A DNA stretch of 40,789 nucleotides from positions 1-40,789 of the forward strand of contig NZ_JACSJI010000026.1 of NCBI RefSeq assembly GCF_014349105.1. Direction: 5' to 3'. Every line of letters starts with the position of its first letter. Within the stretch, counting starts at the first letter, position 1. The notes under the pieces are model-generated. The model saw nothing but the letters and a program-made list of their open reading frames with translations, searched no databases and was not told where the DNA came from. The position numbers and the translations under genes were made by a program. Positions 8,228-16,064 of the stretch are shown piece after piece. This DNA comes from Caulobacter sp. 17J80-11. GTDB lineage: Bacteria; Pseudomonadota; Alphaproteobacteria; Caulobacterales; Caulobacteraceae.

Positions 8228-9511
8228 TCAGGTTGCGCGCTCGAGCGGACGGGCCAGCTTGATGGCGACCGCGACGAACACCGACCACTGCAGGTCGTGG
8301 TAGTCCAGCGCCCAGACCTCGGTCAGCGAGGTCAGGGTCGAGACGATCAGCACCGGGACGGCGAGGTAGAGGCCGGCGTCGCGGGTCAGCCGGGCCAGGA
8401 CCCGTATCCAGACCTCCGCGAACCAGATCGCCCAGGCGACCAGCCCGACCAGGCCGAAGCTGAGCCAGGTCTCCAGCCAGCTGTTGTGGGCGTGGCCGGG
8501 CTTGAAGCCGGCGTCGCGAAAGATCCAGGCCGACGGGTCCCACGGGCCGCGGTGATCCCACAGAACGCCGTAGCCGAATCCGGTCCAGGGCCGGGTCTCC
8601 AGCTGCCGCATGGCCGCCTCCCAGATCTGGGTGCGGCCGGTGAAGGTGGCGTCCTTGCCCAGCACCTCGAACAGCACGTCGGGAAACAGCAGGAAGCCGG
8701 CTGCGGCCGCCGCCAGCCCGGCCACCGCCGCCCAGACCGCCACCACCGCGACGACCGGCCCGCGCCGGCAGATCCACACGAACACCATGCCCGCGCCGCC
8801 GAGCAGCAGCGCCATCAGCGAGGTCTTGGAGGTGGAGAGGAGAACCAAGAGCAGGCAGAGCCCGGCCGCAGCGCTCCACAGCTTGCGCCGCCACGGCGCC
8901 AGCACCGCCGCCGCGGCGCAGATCCCGAAGCCGAGCGCCATCATGCCGCCCAGCGCATTCTTCTCGAGATAGAGGCCGCGCCAGGCGCCGGGGAACAGGT
9001 CCGGCATGCGCCCGTAGCCGGGCGCCCCGGCGCCCAGCAGGAAACTGCCCACCGCCACCAGGCCGAAGACGGTGGCCAGGGTCTCGGCGATTCCCGCCCA
9101 CGAGCGCCGCCCGGCCAGGGCCACGCCGGCCAGGGTCGTGAAGGTCAGGGCCAGGGCCCGGCGCACGGTGGCGTCCGGCGCGATCGACCAGGCCGTTGTG
9201 GCGAAGGCGAACAGCACCAGGCCCAGCATGATCGGAGCGCGCAGGCCCGGGAGCAGGCTGCGCGGCCCCTCCAGGGCCAGCACGAACAGGCTGGCGGCGT
9301 AGGCCAGGAAGAACGTGTTGCGCAGCAGGCTGGAATCGCCCGCATCGGCCCAGCCGGTCACCGGCGCGGTCCAGGCCTGGGAATAGATCAGCAGCAGGAA
9401 GACGGTGGCCGCCCCGGCCAGCCAGCTCGCGGGCGAGGCGTCGGCGCGCCCGCGCCAGGCCGGGTGGGCCGGCCAGACGTTCCCCGCAGTTCCCTCGCCG
9501 CTCGCGTCCAC
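8228..9511 (-). CDS. O-antigen ligase / Wzy-like polymerase family membrane protein
   Basis: Integral inner-membrane protein of 427 residues with roughly ten to twelve hydrophobic helices, matching the O-antigen ligase/polymerase (Wzy_C, ExoQ-like) superfamily. The large periplasmic loop near residues 290-340 has the family pattern RPWTGFGYGV, then GHAHNSWLETWLSFGLVGLV. The His-Asn-x-x-x-Glu element is typical of the conserved catalytic loop. It would join or polymerise undecaprenyl-linked glycan at the periplasmic face; ligase, polymerase and holdfast/exopolysaccharide roles cannot be separated from sequence alone. The GTG start at 9511 was taken because no better start with a ribosome-binding site was seen. 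It lies upstream of galE and 51 bases downstream of the serB-serA fusion, all on the minus strand. Confidence 0.85.
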   Translation of the reverse strand: MDASGEGTAGNVWPAHPAWRGRADASPASWLAGAATVFLLLIYSQAWTAPVTGWADAGDSSLLRNTFFLAYAASLFVLALEGPRSLLPGLRAPIMLGLVLFAFATTAWSIAPDATVRRALALTFTTLAGVALAGRRSWAGIAETLATVFGLVAVGSFLLGAGAPGYGRMPDLFPGAWRGLYLEKNALGGMMALGFGICAAAAVLAPWRRKLWSAAAGLCLLLVLLSTSKTSLMALLLGGAGMVFVWICRRGPVVAVVAVWAAVAGLAAAAAGFLLFPDVLFEVLGKDATFTGRTQIWEAAMRQLETRPWTGFGYGVLWDHRGPWDPSAWIFRDAGFKPGHAHNSWLETWLSFGLVGLVAWAIWFAEVWIRVLARLTRDAGLYLAVPVLIVSTLTSLTEVWALDYHDLQWSVFVAVAIKLARPLERAT

Positions 9512-9562
9512 GTCCGCCCCCGCGCTTACGTGGTTAATGCCGCGGAGGGGGTTAAGCCTTGC

Positions 9563-11455
9563 TCAATAGAGCATCCTGAACCGCAGCGTCCCCGGCACCG
9601 CCTTCAGCGCCTCGATCGCCTCGGGGCCGTAGTTCTGGTCGACGTCGGCCACGACGTAGCCGACCTGCTCGTTGGTCTTCAGGTGCTGGGCCTCGATGTT
9701 CAGGCCGTGCTCGGCCAGCACGCGGTTGATGGCGGCCAGCACGCCCGGCTGGTTGCGGTGGACGTGCAGCAGGCGGTGCGCGCCGCGGACCTCGGACAGG
9801 GCGACGTTGGGCAGATTGACCGAGAAGGTGGTGTCGCCGCGGTTCAGGAAGCCCAGCAATCGCTCGCTGGCGAAGTCGGCGATGGCCTCCTGCGCCTCCT
9901 CGGTCGAGCCGCCCACGTGCGGGGTGAGGATGACGTTCTTCAGGCCGCGCAGCACGCTCTCGAACGGCTCGTCGTTGGTCTTGGGCTCCTCGGGAAAGAC
10001 GTCCAGCGCGGCGCCGGCCAGCTTCCTGGCCCGGATCGCGGCGGCCAGGGCGTCGACGTCGACCACGTGGCCGCGGCTGAGGTTCAGCAGCACGGCCGAG
10101 GGCTTCATCGCGGCCAGCTCCTCGGCCCCGATCAGGTTGCGGTTCTCGGCCCGGCCGTCGACGTGCAGGCTGACCACGTCGGCCGCGCCCAGCAGCTCGC
10201 GAAGCGTGCGCACCTTGCGGGCGTTGCCCATCGAGAGCTTCTCGGCCACGTCGTAATAGATGACGCTCATGCCGAGGGCCTCGGCCAGCACCGACAGCTG
10301 GGAGCCGATGGCGCCGTAGCCGACCAGGCCGAGCGTCTTGCCGCGGATCTCGCGCGCGCCGGTGGCTGACTTGTCCCACTTGCCGGCGTGCATGGCCTTG
10401 GACTTGTCGGCCACGTCGCGCAGCAGCGAGACGATCATGCCGATGGCCAGCTCGACCACCGAGCGGGTGTTGGAATAGGGCGCGTTGAACACCGCTACGC
10501 CCCGCTCGCTGCAGGCCGACAGGTCGATCTGGTTGGTGCCGATGCAGAAGGCGCCGACCGCCAGCAGCTTGTCGGCCGCTTCGAGCGCCTTGGCGGTGAC
10601 CTTGGTCTTGGAGCGGATGCCCAGGACGTGCACGCCCGGCAGACGCGCGATCAGCTCGGCCTCGTCCAGCGCGCCCTTCTCGACCTGGACGTCGTAGCCT
10701 TCGGCGCGGAAGCGCTCGACCGCCTCGGGGTGGACGTTTTCCAGCAGCAGCACGCGCATGGCGCTGCGCGGATAGGACCAGCGGCCGCCCACCCCTTCCC
10801 GGTGCAGCACTTCGTCCAGCGAGCGCGCGACATGGTCGGCGGCGTCGATCACCTTCGGGCGGGTGACGTTTTCGGTGAAGGCGTAGAACCGGTCGGCGGC
10901 GCCGGCGGCGCGGATCTCGTAATCGGTCCAGCCGTCGCCGATCACCACGACCTCGCCCTCGAGGTTCAGGGAGCGCACCACCTCGACCTTGCCGCCGTCG
11001 CGCGACAGCGGGTTGGCGTCGTCGAGGCCCGTGGCGCGGCCGTCCGCGTCGAACTGCAGGCGGTTGGCCAGCACCCGATCCGGGCTCACGCCGAAGGCGC
11101 CGACCACCGGCTCGATGAAGTCGTGGAAGCCGCCGGAAATGACGAACACGCGGTCGCCGTAGCGTTCGAAGAAGGCCCGGTTGCGCTTGAACGAAGCGGT
11201 GACTCGGCCGGACAGCCTGTCGATCAGGGGGCCCAGATGCTCGCGGCGCACGCCCAGAATGCCGAGGCGCCGGCGGATCGACTCACCGAAGCCGACCTCG
11301 CCGCCCATGGCCTTGTCGGTCAGCTCGCGCACCGCGGCCAGCTTGGCCTCTCGATCCGGATCGTCGGCCAGGGCGATCTCGCCCAGAACCTCCAGGGCCT
11401 CGACCTCGGTGAAGGTCGAATCAAAGTCGATGACGAAATAGGGTGTGGCGGCCAT
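9563..11455 (-). CDS. serA: Fused phosphoserine phosphatase / D-3-phosphoglycerate dehydrogenase
   Basis: A 630-residue fusion of the first and last enzymes of serine synthesis. Residues 1 to about 225 are a HAD phosphatase of the SerB type: nucleophile motif DFDST (Asp10, Asp12), motif II VISGGF (Ser107), Lys156, and motif IV GDGWTDYE (Asp174, Asp178). From Met233 onward it is SerA: a substrate domain, the NAD motif GLVGYGAIGSQL, the catalytic Arg in NLSRGHVVD, EEPK, and the catalytic His in LTPHVGGSTEEAQ. A C-terminal ACT domain (HVHRNQPGVLAAINRVLAEH) is the expected serine-feedback site. The 4-phosphoglycerate aminotransferase SerC is not in the window. An internal ATG at Met233 could also give free SerA. 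Most alphaproteobacterial SerA proteins are about 530 residues without a phosphatase, so the architecture is unusual for this lineage. Confidence 0.93.
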   Translation of the reverse strand: MAATPYFVIDFDSTFTEVEALEVLGEIALADDPDREAKLAAVRELTDKAMGGEVGFGESIRRRLGILGVRREHLGPLIDRLSGRVTASFKRNRAFFERYGDRVFVISGGFHDFIEPVVGAFGVSPDRVLANRLQFDADGRATGLDDANPLSRDGGKVEVVRSLNLEGEVVVIGDGWTDYEIRAAGAADRFYAFTENVTRPKVIDAADHVARSLDEVLHREGVGGRWSYPRSAMRVLLLENVHPEAVERFRAEGYDVQVEKGALDEAELIARLPGVHVLGIRSKTKVTAKALEAADKLLAVGAFCIGTNQIDLSACSERGVAVFNAPYSNTRSVVELAIGMIVSLLRDVADKSKAMHAGKWDKSATGAREIRGKTLGLVGYGAIGSQLSVLAEALGMSVIYYDVAEKLSMGNARKVRTLRELLGAADVVSLHVDGRAENRNLIGAEELAAMKPSAVLLNLSRGHVVDVDALAAAIRARKLAGAALDVFPEEPKTNDEPFESVLRGLKNVILTPHVGGSTEEAQEAIADFASERLLGFLNRGDTTFSVNLPNVALSEVRGAHRLLHVHRNQPGVLAAINRVLAEHGLNIEAQHLKTNEQVGYVVADVDQNYGPEAIEALKAVPGTLRFRMLY

Positions 11456-11570
11456 GCCCTAGAGGAGCGTTTCTTCGCACCCGCAGCAAGGCCGACGCTC
11501 GTCGAGCAGTGTTCTTCTCGCCAAGCTTTTGTTAATAATCTCGACCGGCTTCAGTTCGCCCGAGGGACGG

Positions 11571-12563
11571 ATGGCGCAGAAGGGACGAGTCAAGGTCGCG
11601 CGCGCCGCCCGCAAGGGCCGCCTGCGGTTCGATCCGCTCTGGATTTCCGACGCCTTCGGCCTGCTCGGCCTCGCCGCCGTGGCCGGCGCCGTAGCCGTTC
11701 CGGAACTGGCCGGGACCGCGGCCGAGCCGCTGCGCGAATTCGGCGGCGTGATGGCGGCCGCCGCCTTGTCGGTGCGCGTCCTGAACTTCAGCCTGCATCG
11801 TCGCGCCGTCCGCGCCGACGCCCGGCGCGAGCTGGGCCGCAGGCTCGACGGGCTGAACGACGCGCTGCTGGACCTGCGCCGCGCCCTGACCCGTGACGAG
11901 GTGCGCCGCTTTCTCGACCGCCGCGAGGCCTATGCGACCTCGATCGGCCTGACCCGGCGCTGGCTCTCGGACGTGGAGGCGACCGACGCCGAGGCCTGCG
12001 CCGGGGCGGCCGACCGGATGGCCGAGTTGCTGGGGGACACGGCAGGGCGCCGCTCGGGCGCCGAGGCCCTGACCCTGCGCGTGCGCCGCGAGATCGGCCG
12101 CGCGGTCCGCTCCGGCGAGCTGAAACAGCCGGAAGCCGACGACCTGACCGATCTCATCGACGACGCGGTGAGCGCCGCCGACGAAGGGCTCTACGCCGAG
12201 TGGAACGCCGACCACTTCGGCCGGCTGAGCGCCCACCAGCGCCACTTCCGCCGCGAGATCGAGCGTTGTACGCCGGCCCTGGCCGAACGGCTGGAGCGGC
12301 ACGGCGGAGCCCTGTTCGATCACCTGCTGCAGCACGCCGACGCCAAGGTGGCGGTGGCCGACCTGCTGGCCCGCTGGGCCGAGGCGCACCGGTCTCTGGA
12401 GCTGAGGCTGGCCGGGCTCAACCCGCCGCCGCGCCCCGTCCCGGCCGCCGACGAGGAAGAGACGCCGCGGGTGGCCGAGCGCTTCGTCCTGCCACGCGCG
12501 CCCTCCGCGGCCATGTTCCCGAGCGGCCGCGCGCGCCTGCGCCTGCCGGCGGCGAACGACTAA
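11571..12563 (+). CDS. Hypothetical membrane-anchored helical protein
   Basis: I do not recognise the family. The protein is 330 residues. The N-terminus is strongly basic (residues 1-20). One clear hydrophobic segment (about 28-46, FGLLGLAAVAGAVAV) and a weaker one (about 58-72) suggest a small membrane anchor with positive-inside topology. The remainder is highly charged and alpha-helical, rich in Arg, Glu and Ala, with coiled-coil-like stretches (RRELGRRLDGLNDALLDLRR and later). It ends in a Pro-rich linker with RFVLPRAPSAAMFPSGRARL. ATG 11571 is favoured by a GAGGGA site; an earlier in-frame start at 11529 lacks one. It is divergent from serB-serA and convergent with the SDR gene across a large inverted repeat. 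Confidence 0.75.
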   Translation: MAQKGRVKVARAARKGRLRFDPLWISDAFGLLGLAAVAGAVAVPELAGTAAEPLREFGGVMAAAALSVRVLNFSLHRRAVRADARRELGRRLDGLNDALLDLRRALTRDEVRRFLDRREAYATSIGLTRRWLSDVEATDAEACAGAADRMAELLGDTAGRRSGAEALTLRVRREIGRAVRSGELKQPEADDLTDLIDDAVSAADEGLYAEWNADHFGRLSAHQRHFRREIERCTPALAERLERHGGALFDHLLQHADAKVAVADLLARWAEAHRSLELRLAGLNPPPRPVPAADEEETPRVAERFVLPRAPSAAMFPSGRARLRLPAAND

Positions 12564-12575
12564 CAAGACAACCTC

Positions 12576-12743
12576 CCCTTCTCCCCTTGCGGGAGAAGGT
12601 GGCCGGCGAAGCCGGCCGGATGAGGGGTGCAAGCGCCTAGACATCAGGACGTGAGTTGTCAGCGCCAAGGCTTTCCGCCCGCGCGCCGACACCCCTCATC
12701 CGACGCGCTCCGCGCGCCACCTTCTCCCGCAAGGGGAGAAGGG
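12576..12743. repeat. Pair of inverted 54-base intergenic repeats
   Basis: Two copies of a 54-base element face each other at 12576-12629 and 12690-12743, separated by 60 bases, in the gap between convergent genes. The ends match exactly (CCCTTCTCCCCTTGCGGGAG at one end, ATGAGGGGTG at the other), while the centres differ. One centre is a GGCCGGC/GCCGGCC hairpin and the other a GCGCG/CGCGC hairpin, so pairing is kept although sequence is not. Each copy also contains its own CTCCCC..GGGGAG-type hairpin. This fits the short palindromic repeat families known in alphaproteobacterial intergenic DNA. It may act as a two-way terminator or mRNA-end stabiliser for the genes ending at 12563 and 12753. 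Confidence 0.88.
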
Positions 12744-12752
12744 AGTTCCTAG

Positions 12753-14186
12753 CTAAGCCCTGATCTCCGGCTCGGCACGGCGGCGCTCGGTCCAGACCGG
12801 CATGACGCGCCGGCGCACGGTCTCGAGGCCACGCGCGTCGCGCTTGGCCCGAGCCTGCGTCAGCCACCAGGCGCCGCCGGCCGCCAGCGTCAGCGCCAGC
12901 ACGCCGCCGAGACCTGCGGTCGTCCGGGGCCGTTCGCGGGCGAACTCGACCACGGCCGGCCGGTGGCGGCGGCGCAGGCGCATTTCGGGCAGGCGCACCT
13001 CCGGAAGCGCGAAGCGCTCTTTCTCGCGCTCGAACGGCTTGCGAGCCGCCGCGAACGCACTCTGGGCGCGGTCGGACCACCGCCGGCCGAGCTCGGCGGC
13101 ATGAGACCCGATGTCGGCGGCGTGCGACTTCAGCCAGCGCGTCTCGGCGCGCTGCTCGCGGCGCTCGGCGCGCACCTTGGCGGCCAACGCCACGCCGCCG
13201 GCGACGACGCCGAGGCCCAGCGCTGCGCCGACGATGGTGAACGGATGCATCTCCGCCCAGGTGAACATGCTGCGCCGGCGCACCCGGTCGTAGTTGGAGT
13301 GCTCCAGAAGGTCGCGCCCCGGCTGGTGCAGGGCGTCGTCCGTGCGCCTGCGGGTGGCGTGCTTGTCGCGATGCAGGCCCGGCATCATGCGGGCGAACAG
13401 CGGTTCGGCGACGCTGGGCATGGCGTTGTAGAAGCCGGCCAGGGCGCGGCCGCCGCCGCCGACGGTCAGTTCACGGACCTTGTGCTCGGCGCAGTGCAGG
13501 ATGGCCTCGGCCACGGCTTCCGCCGAATAGACCGGCGAGGGCGTGCGCACCGGCGCGTCGGTCAGGTTCTTGCCGTGATCCTTGTAGGGCGTGTCGACCG
13601 ACGAGGGCTTGATCAGGGTCACCGACACCGGCGCGTTCTCATGCATCAGGTCCATGCGCAGCGCGTTGGTGAACCCCTTCACCGCGTGCTCGGCGGCGGA
13701 ATAGACGCCTTGCACGGGCAGGGGCGCGTCGCCCAGCACCGAGCCGACATTGATCACCGCCCCGCCCACGGGACGCATGCGCAGGTGCTCGACCGCCGCC
13801 AGCGAGCCGTGCACCACGCCCCAGTAGTTGGTGTCGAACAGGCGGCGCTGGTCCTCCAGCGTGGTCTCGCGGATCGGGCCGAAGATCGTCACCCCGGCGT
13901 CGTTGATCCAGGTGTCCCAGCCGCCGAACTCGGTCCGGCACTTCTCGGCGGCGGCCCGCACCTGGGCCTCGTCGCCGACGTCGGCCACGGCCAGGCCGGC
14001 GCGCCCGCCGCGCGCCTTGATCTCGTCCACCAAGGTGCGCAGCGCCGCCTCGTTGCGGGCGATCAGGAACACGGCCGCGCCGCGGCTGGCCGCCTCGCGG
14101 GCGGTGGCCAGGCCGATGCCGGAGGTGGCCCCTGTGATGACGATCACCTGCTCGTGCAGCGGTTTGAGCTTCAGTCTGCCGGGCAT
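12753..14186 (-). CDS. SDR-family oxidoreductase with Lys-to-Glu active site and membrane tail
   Basis: A 477-residue protein. Residues 10 to about 260 form a short-chain dehydrogenase/reductase Rossmann domain with the TGATSGIG cofactor motif (18-25), a NDAG motif and the catalytic Ser in INVGSVLG. The expected Y-x3-K motif reads Tyr162-SAA-Glu166 (YSAAEHAVKGF), so the catalytic lysine is replaced by glutamate (codon GAG at 13689-13691). Residues about 330-355 (FTIVGAALGLGVVAGGVALA) and about 435-455 (GLGGVLALTLAAGGAWWL) are hydrophobic, flanking a very basic and charged stretch. Full-length family members are usually 250-350 residues, so the tail is an extension. ATG 14186 has a GAGGGAG site. 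It is divergent from hslO (210 bases). Substrate unknown; the enzyme may be inactive or have changed chemistry. Confidence 0.85.
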   Translation of the reverse strand: MPGRLKLKPLHEQVIVITGATSGIGLATAREAASRGAAVFLIARNEAALRTLVDEIKARGGRAGLAVADVGDEAQVRAAAEKCRTEFGGWDTWINDAGVTIFGPIRETTLEDQRRLFDTNYWGVVHGSLAAVEHLRMRPVGGAVINVGSVLGDAPLPVQGVYSAAEHAVKGFTNALRMDLMHENAPVSVTLIKPSSVDTPYKDHGKNLTDAPVRTPSPVYSAEAVAEAILHCAEHKVRELTVGGGGRALAGFYNAMPSVAEPLFARMMPGLHRDKHATRRRTDDALHQPGRDLLEHSNYDRVRRRSMFTWAEMHPFTIVGAALGLGVVAGGVALAAKVRAERREQRAETRWLKSHAADIGSHAAELGRRWSDRAQSAFAAARKPFEREKERFALPEVRLPEMRLRRRHRPAVVEFARERPRTTAGLGGVLALTLAAGGAWWLTQARAKRDARGLETVRRRVMPVWTERRRAEPEIRA

Positions 14187-14396
14187 GCGCGTACGCTCCC
14201 TCGATTTACGGACGTCCGGGCTCAACCCTTGGCGGCCGAAGGGGTTCCGGGCGCTGGCGGACGCCTGCGCCGCCCCGCCGCGCCGTCGACGGACTTTTCC
14301 GAGAGCGGCATTCTTCCTATGTGGTCGGTGAACCGCCGCGCGCGACGCGGCGCTCCCGATATCGGCGGCCCCGGGCCGCCCGCTGAAGGTTTCCCC

Positions 14397-15314
14397 GTGA
14401 CCGAACCGCATAAATCCGCCGACGACCTCGTCGCCGCGTTCCAGATCGAAGGCTGGCCCGTCCGCGGCCGCATCGTGCGCCTGGGCCCGGTGATCGACGA
14501 CATCCTCTCCCGCCACGCCTATCCCGAGCCGGTCGCCAACCTGCTGGGCGAGGCCTGCGCGCTGGCCGCCCTGGTCGGCTCCAGCCTGAAGTTCGAGGGC
14601 AAGCTGATCGTCCAGGCCCAGGGCGACGGCCCGGTGTCCTACGTCGTGGTCGACTACGACACCTCCGGCGGGCTGCGCGGCTACTGCAGCTTCGACCCCG
14701 AGCGGGTCGAGGCGGTGAGCCACGGCTTCGCCCGCCCCGGGGCCAAGACGCTGCTGGGCAAGGGCGTGTTCGTCATGACCGTCGACCAGGGCCCGAACAT
14801 GGACCGCTACCAGGGCGTCACCCCGATCGAGGGCGAGACCCTGGCCCTGTCGGCCGAGCACTACTTCGCCCAGTCCGAGCAGGTGCCGACCCGCGTGCGC
14901 CTGGCGGTCGGCCAGCTGCAGACCGCCGAGGGCACCTCCTGGCGGGCCGGCGGCATGGCCATCCAGTACATGGCCGGCGACGAGGCGCGCGGCTCGACCG
15001 ACGACGCCTGGGAGCGCGAACAGGTGCTGTTCGAGACGCTGGGCGAAGACGAGCTGATCGACCCGGAGATCGCGCCGGAGCGGCTGCTGTACCGCCTGTT
15101 CCACGAGGACGGCGTGCGCCTGTTCACGCCCAAGCCCCTGCACGCCTTCTGCCGCTGCTCGCGCGACCGCGTGGTCGGCATGCTGCGCTCGTTCGGCGAG
15201 GAGGAGCGCGACTCGATGATCGAGCAGGACGGCCTGATCCGGGTGACGTGCGAGTACTGCTCGCGCGTGTACGAGGTCGCGCCGGAGACGGTGCCGGCCG
15301 GCGAAGGCGGGTGA
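14397..15314 (+). CDS. hslO: Hsp33 redox-regulated chaperone
   Basis: Cytoplasmic holdase chaperone activated by oxidation of a zinc-binding cysteine switch. The protein is 305 residues, normal length. The C-terminal zinc motif is complete: C-x-C in HAFCRCSRDRV and C-x-x-C in VTCEYCSRVYEV, about 30 residues apart. The N-terminal domain has the family segments LLGEACALAALVGSSLKFEG, DGPVSYVVVDY, GYCSFD and GKGVFVMTVDQG. GTG 14397 was chosen because a GAAGG site precedes it and homologous sequence begins soon after; an upstream in-frame ATG near 14320 lacks these. It is followed by a hairpin-rich intergenic block with a terminator at 15454-15480. Confidence 0.95.
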   Translation: MTEPHKSADDLVAAFQIEGWPVRGRIVRLGPVIDDILSRHAYPEPVANLLGEACALAALVGSSLKFEGKLIVQAQGDGPVSYVVVDYDTSGGLRGYCSFDPERVEAVSHGFARPGAKTLLGKGVFVMTVDQGPNMDRYQGVTPIEGETLALSAEHYFAQSEQVPTRVRLAVGQLQTAEGTSWRAGGMAIQYMAGDEARGSTDDAWEREQVLFETLGEDELIDPEIAPERLLYRLFHEDGVRLFTPKPLHAFCRCSRDRVVGMLRSFGEEERDSMIEQDGLIRVTCEYCSRVYEVAPETVPAGEGG

Positions 15315-15322
15315 CGTTTTCT

Positions 15323-15480
15323 CCTCCCCTGCGAAGCGGGGGAGGGGGGTGATGAGCGGCGGCCTTCCGGGCCGCATGCGATCGACAACGATTTGTCGAT
15401 CGCCGCGAAGAACGCCCGCAGCGTAGCTGCGGGCTGGGCCAAAGCATGGTGAAGGGGGCGAGCCGCGGCCGCCCCCTTTT
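15323..15480. repeat. Cluster of five adjacent hairpins after hslO
   Basis: Within 158 bases there are five successive inverted repeats. They are 15323-15345 (CCTCCCC/GGGGAGG), 15356-15375 (GCGGC/GCCGC), 15378-15403 (11-bp perfect stem GCGATCGACAA, loop CGAT), 15414-15434 (9-bp stem GCCCGCAGC, 3-base loop) and 15454-15476 (GGGGGCG/CGCCCCC). The first arm resembles the GGGGAGG repeats at 16084-16112 and 12576-12743. The block looks like a composite intergenic repeat, possibly transcribed at the 3' end of the hslO message. Confidence 0.8.
15454..15480 (+). terminator. Rho-independent terminator of hslO
   Basis: A 7-bp GC stem (GGGGGCG at 15454-15460 with CGCCCCC at 15470-15476), whose loop can itself pair, is followed by TTTT at 15477-15480. 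It lies 140 bases after the hslO stop and before the lipoprotein gene on the same strand, so it probably separates the two transcripts. Confidence 0.7.
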
Positions 15481-15545
15481 GCGTGCGCGTTGCTAAAGCG
15501 TCGCCCTTGTAGATAGCTTGGCCGCGAACTTCTGGGGCTTCCGTC

Positions 15546-15998
15546 GTGCGCACTTTGATCGGGCTGACCGTCACCGTTCTCGCGGCGTGCTCGACGCCCG
15601 CTCCCGCGACCGCCGCTGCCGACCCGAGCGGCGTTTATTCGAGTGTGGAGTATGTGGAAGAGGCAGGCGATCTGCTCGGCATGGAGATCGAGCTCCACGC
15701 CGGTCACGAGCCAACAGTGATCGTGACCGACTGTGAGGGGGAGTGCTTCGGCGGCAAGGTATGGCCGGCGACGATCGTAGGCGATCAGATCAATTTTACA
15801 GTCGTGCAGGACGACTTGGTCGATTCGGAAGGAACACTCGTTCGCGGCGAGCGCATCCGCTACGCCGGGTGGGTGAAGGGTTCGGTGCTCGTGCTGACCA
15901 GCCCCGATCTCCCTGAACTAAAAGAAAAGCTGAAGCGGATCGCCGATCCCAAGCCTGCCCAAACGGCGCAATTGGGCTGCGGCGCCGACGTGTGCTGA
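15546..15998 (+). CDS. Small putative lipoprotein of unknown function
   Basis: A 150-residue protein with a short N-terminal hydrophobic signal and a lipobox-like LAAC ending at residue 15 (TVTVLAACSTPAPA), suggesting export and lipid attachment. The mature part has two cysteines in DCEGECFGG and two near the C-terminus (LGCGADVC), so disulfides are likely in the periplasm. Beta-rich segments (PTVIVTDC, INFTVVQDD, GWVKGSVLVLT) suggest a small beta-barrel or sandwich. The GTG start at 15546 is the only one that gives a signal peptide; the ribosome-binding site is weak. Codon use is less GC-extreme than in neighbours (CAGATCAATTTTACA near 15786), which may indicate relaxed selection or recent acquisition. 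No family recognised. Confidence 0.72.
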   Translation: MRTLIGLTVTVLAACSTPAPATAAADPSGVYSSVEYVEEAGDLLGMEIELHAGHEPTVIVTDCEGECFGGKVWPATIVGDQINFTVVQDDLVDSEGTLVRGERIRYAGWVKGSVLVLTSPDLPELKEKLKRIADPKPAQTAQLGCGADVC

Positions 15999-16023
15999 AC
16001 CACAGCAGCAATGCCGCGCGGGG

Positions 16024-16057
16024 AAAAAAAGAGCGCCAGCCGGCCACCAGCTGACGC
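16024..16057 (-). terminator. Rho-independent terminator of putA
   Basis: On the minus strand an 8-bp stem (16050-16057 with 16033-16040, one G-U pair) is followed by a T-rich tail ending in seven consecutive Ts (16024-16030). The wobble pair works only in minus-strand RNA, so it fits termination of putA, whose stop is at 16122. It also lies 26 bases past the lipoprotein stop on the other strand. Confidence 0.72.
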
Positions 16058-16064
16058 CCCCTCC

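Noticed and set aside
9535-9556. Two TTAA motifs before the O-antigen ligase gene as a CtrA box
   Set aside because: They are 14 bases apart, not the 7 expected for TTAA-N7-TTAA; no correctly spaced pair was noticed elsewhere in the window.
14187-15707. Minus-strand extension of the SDR frame through hslO
   Set aside because: The frame is open only because of base composition; hslO on the plus strand has all family motifs, and the SDR starts at 14186 with a good ribosome-binding site.
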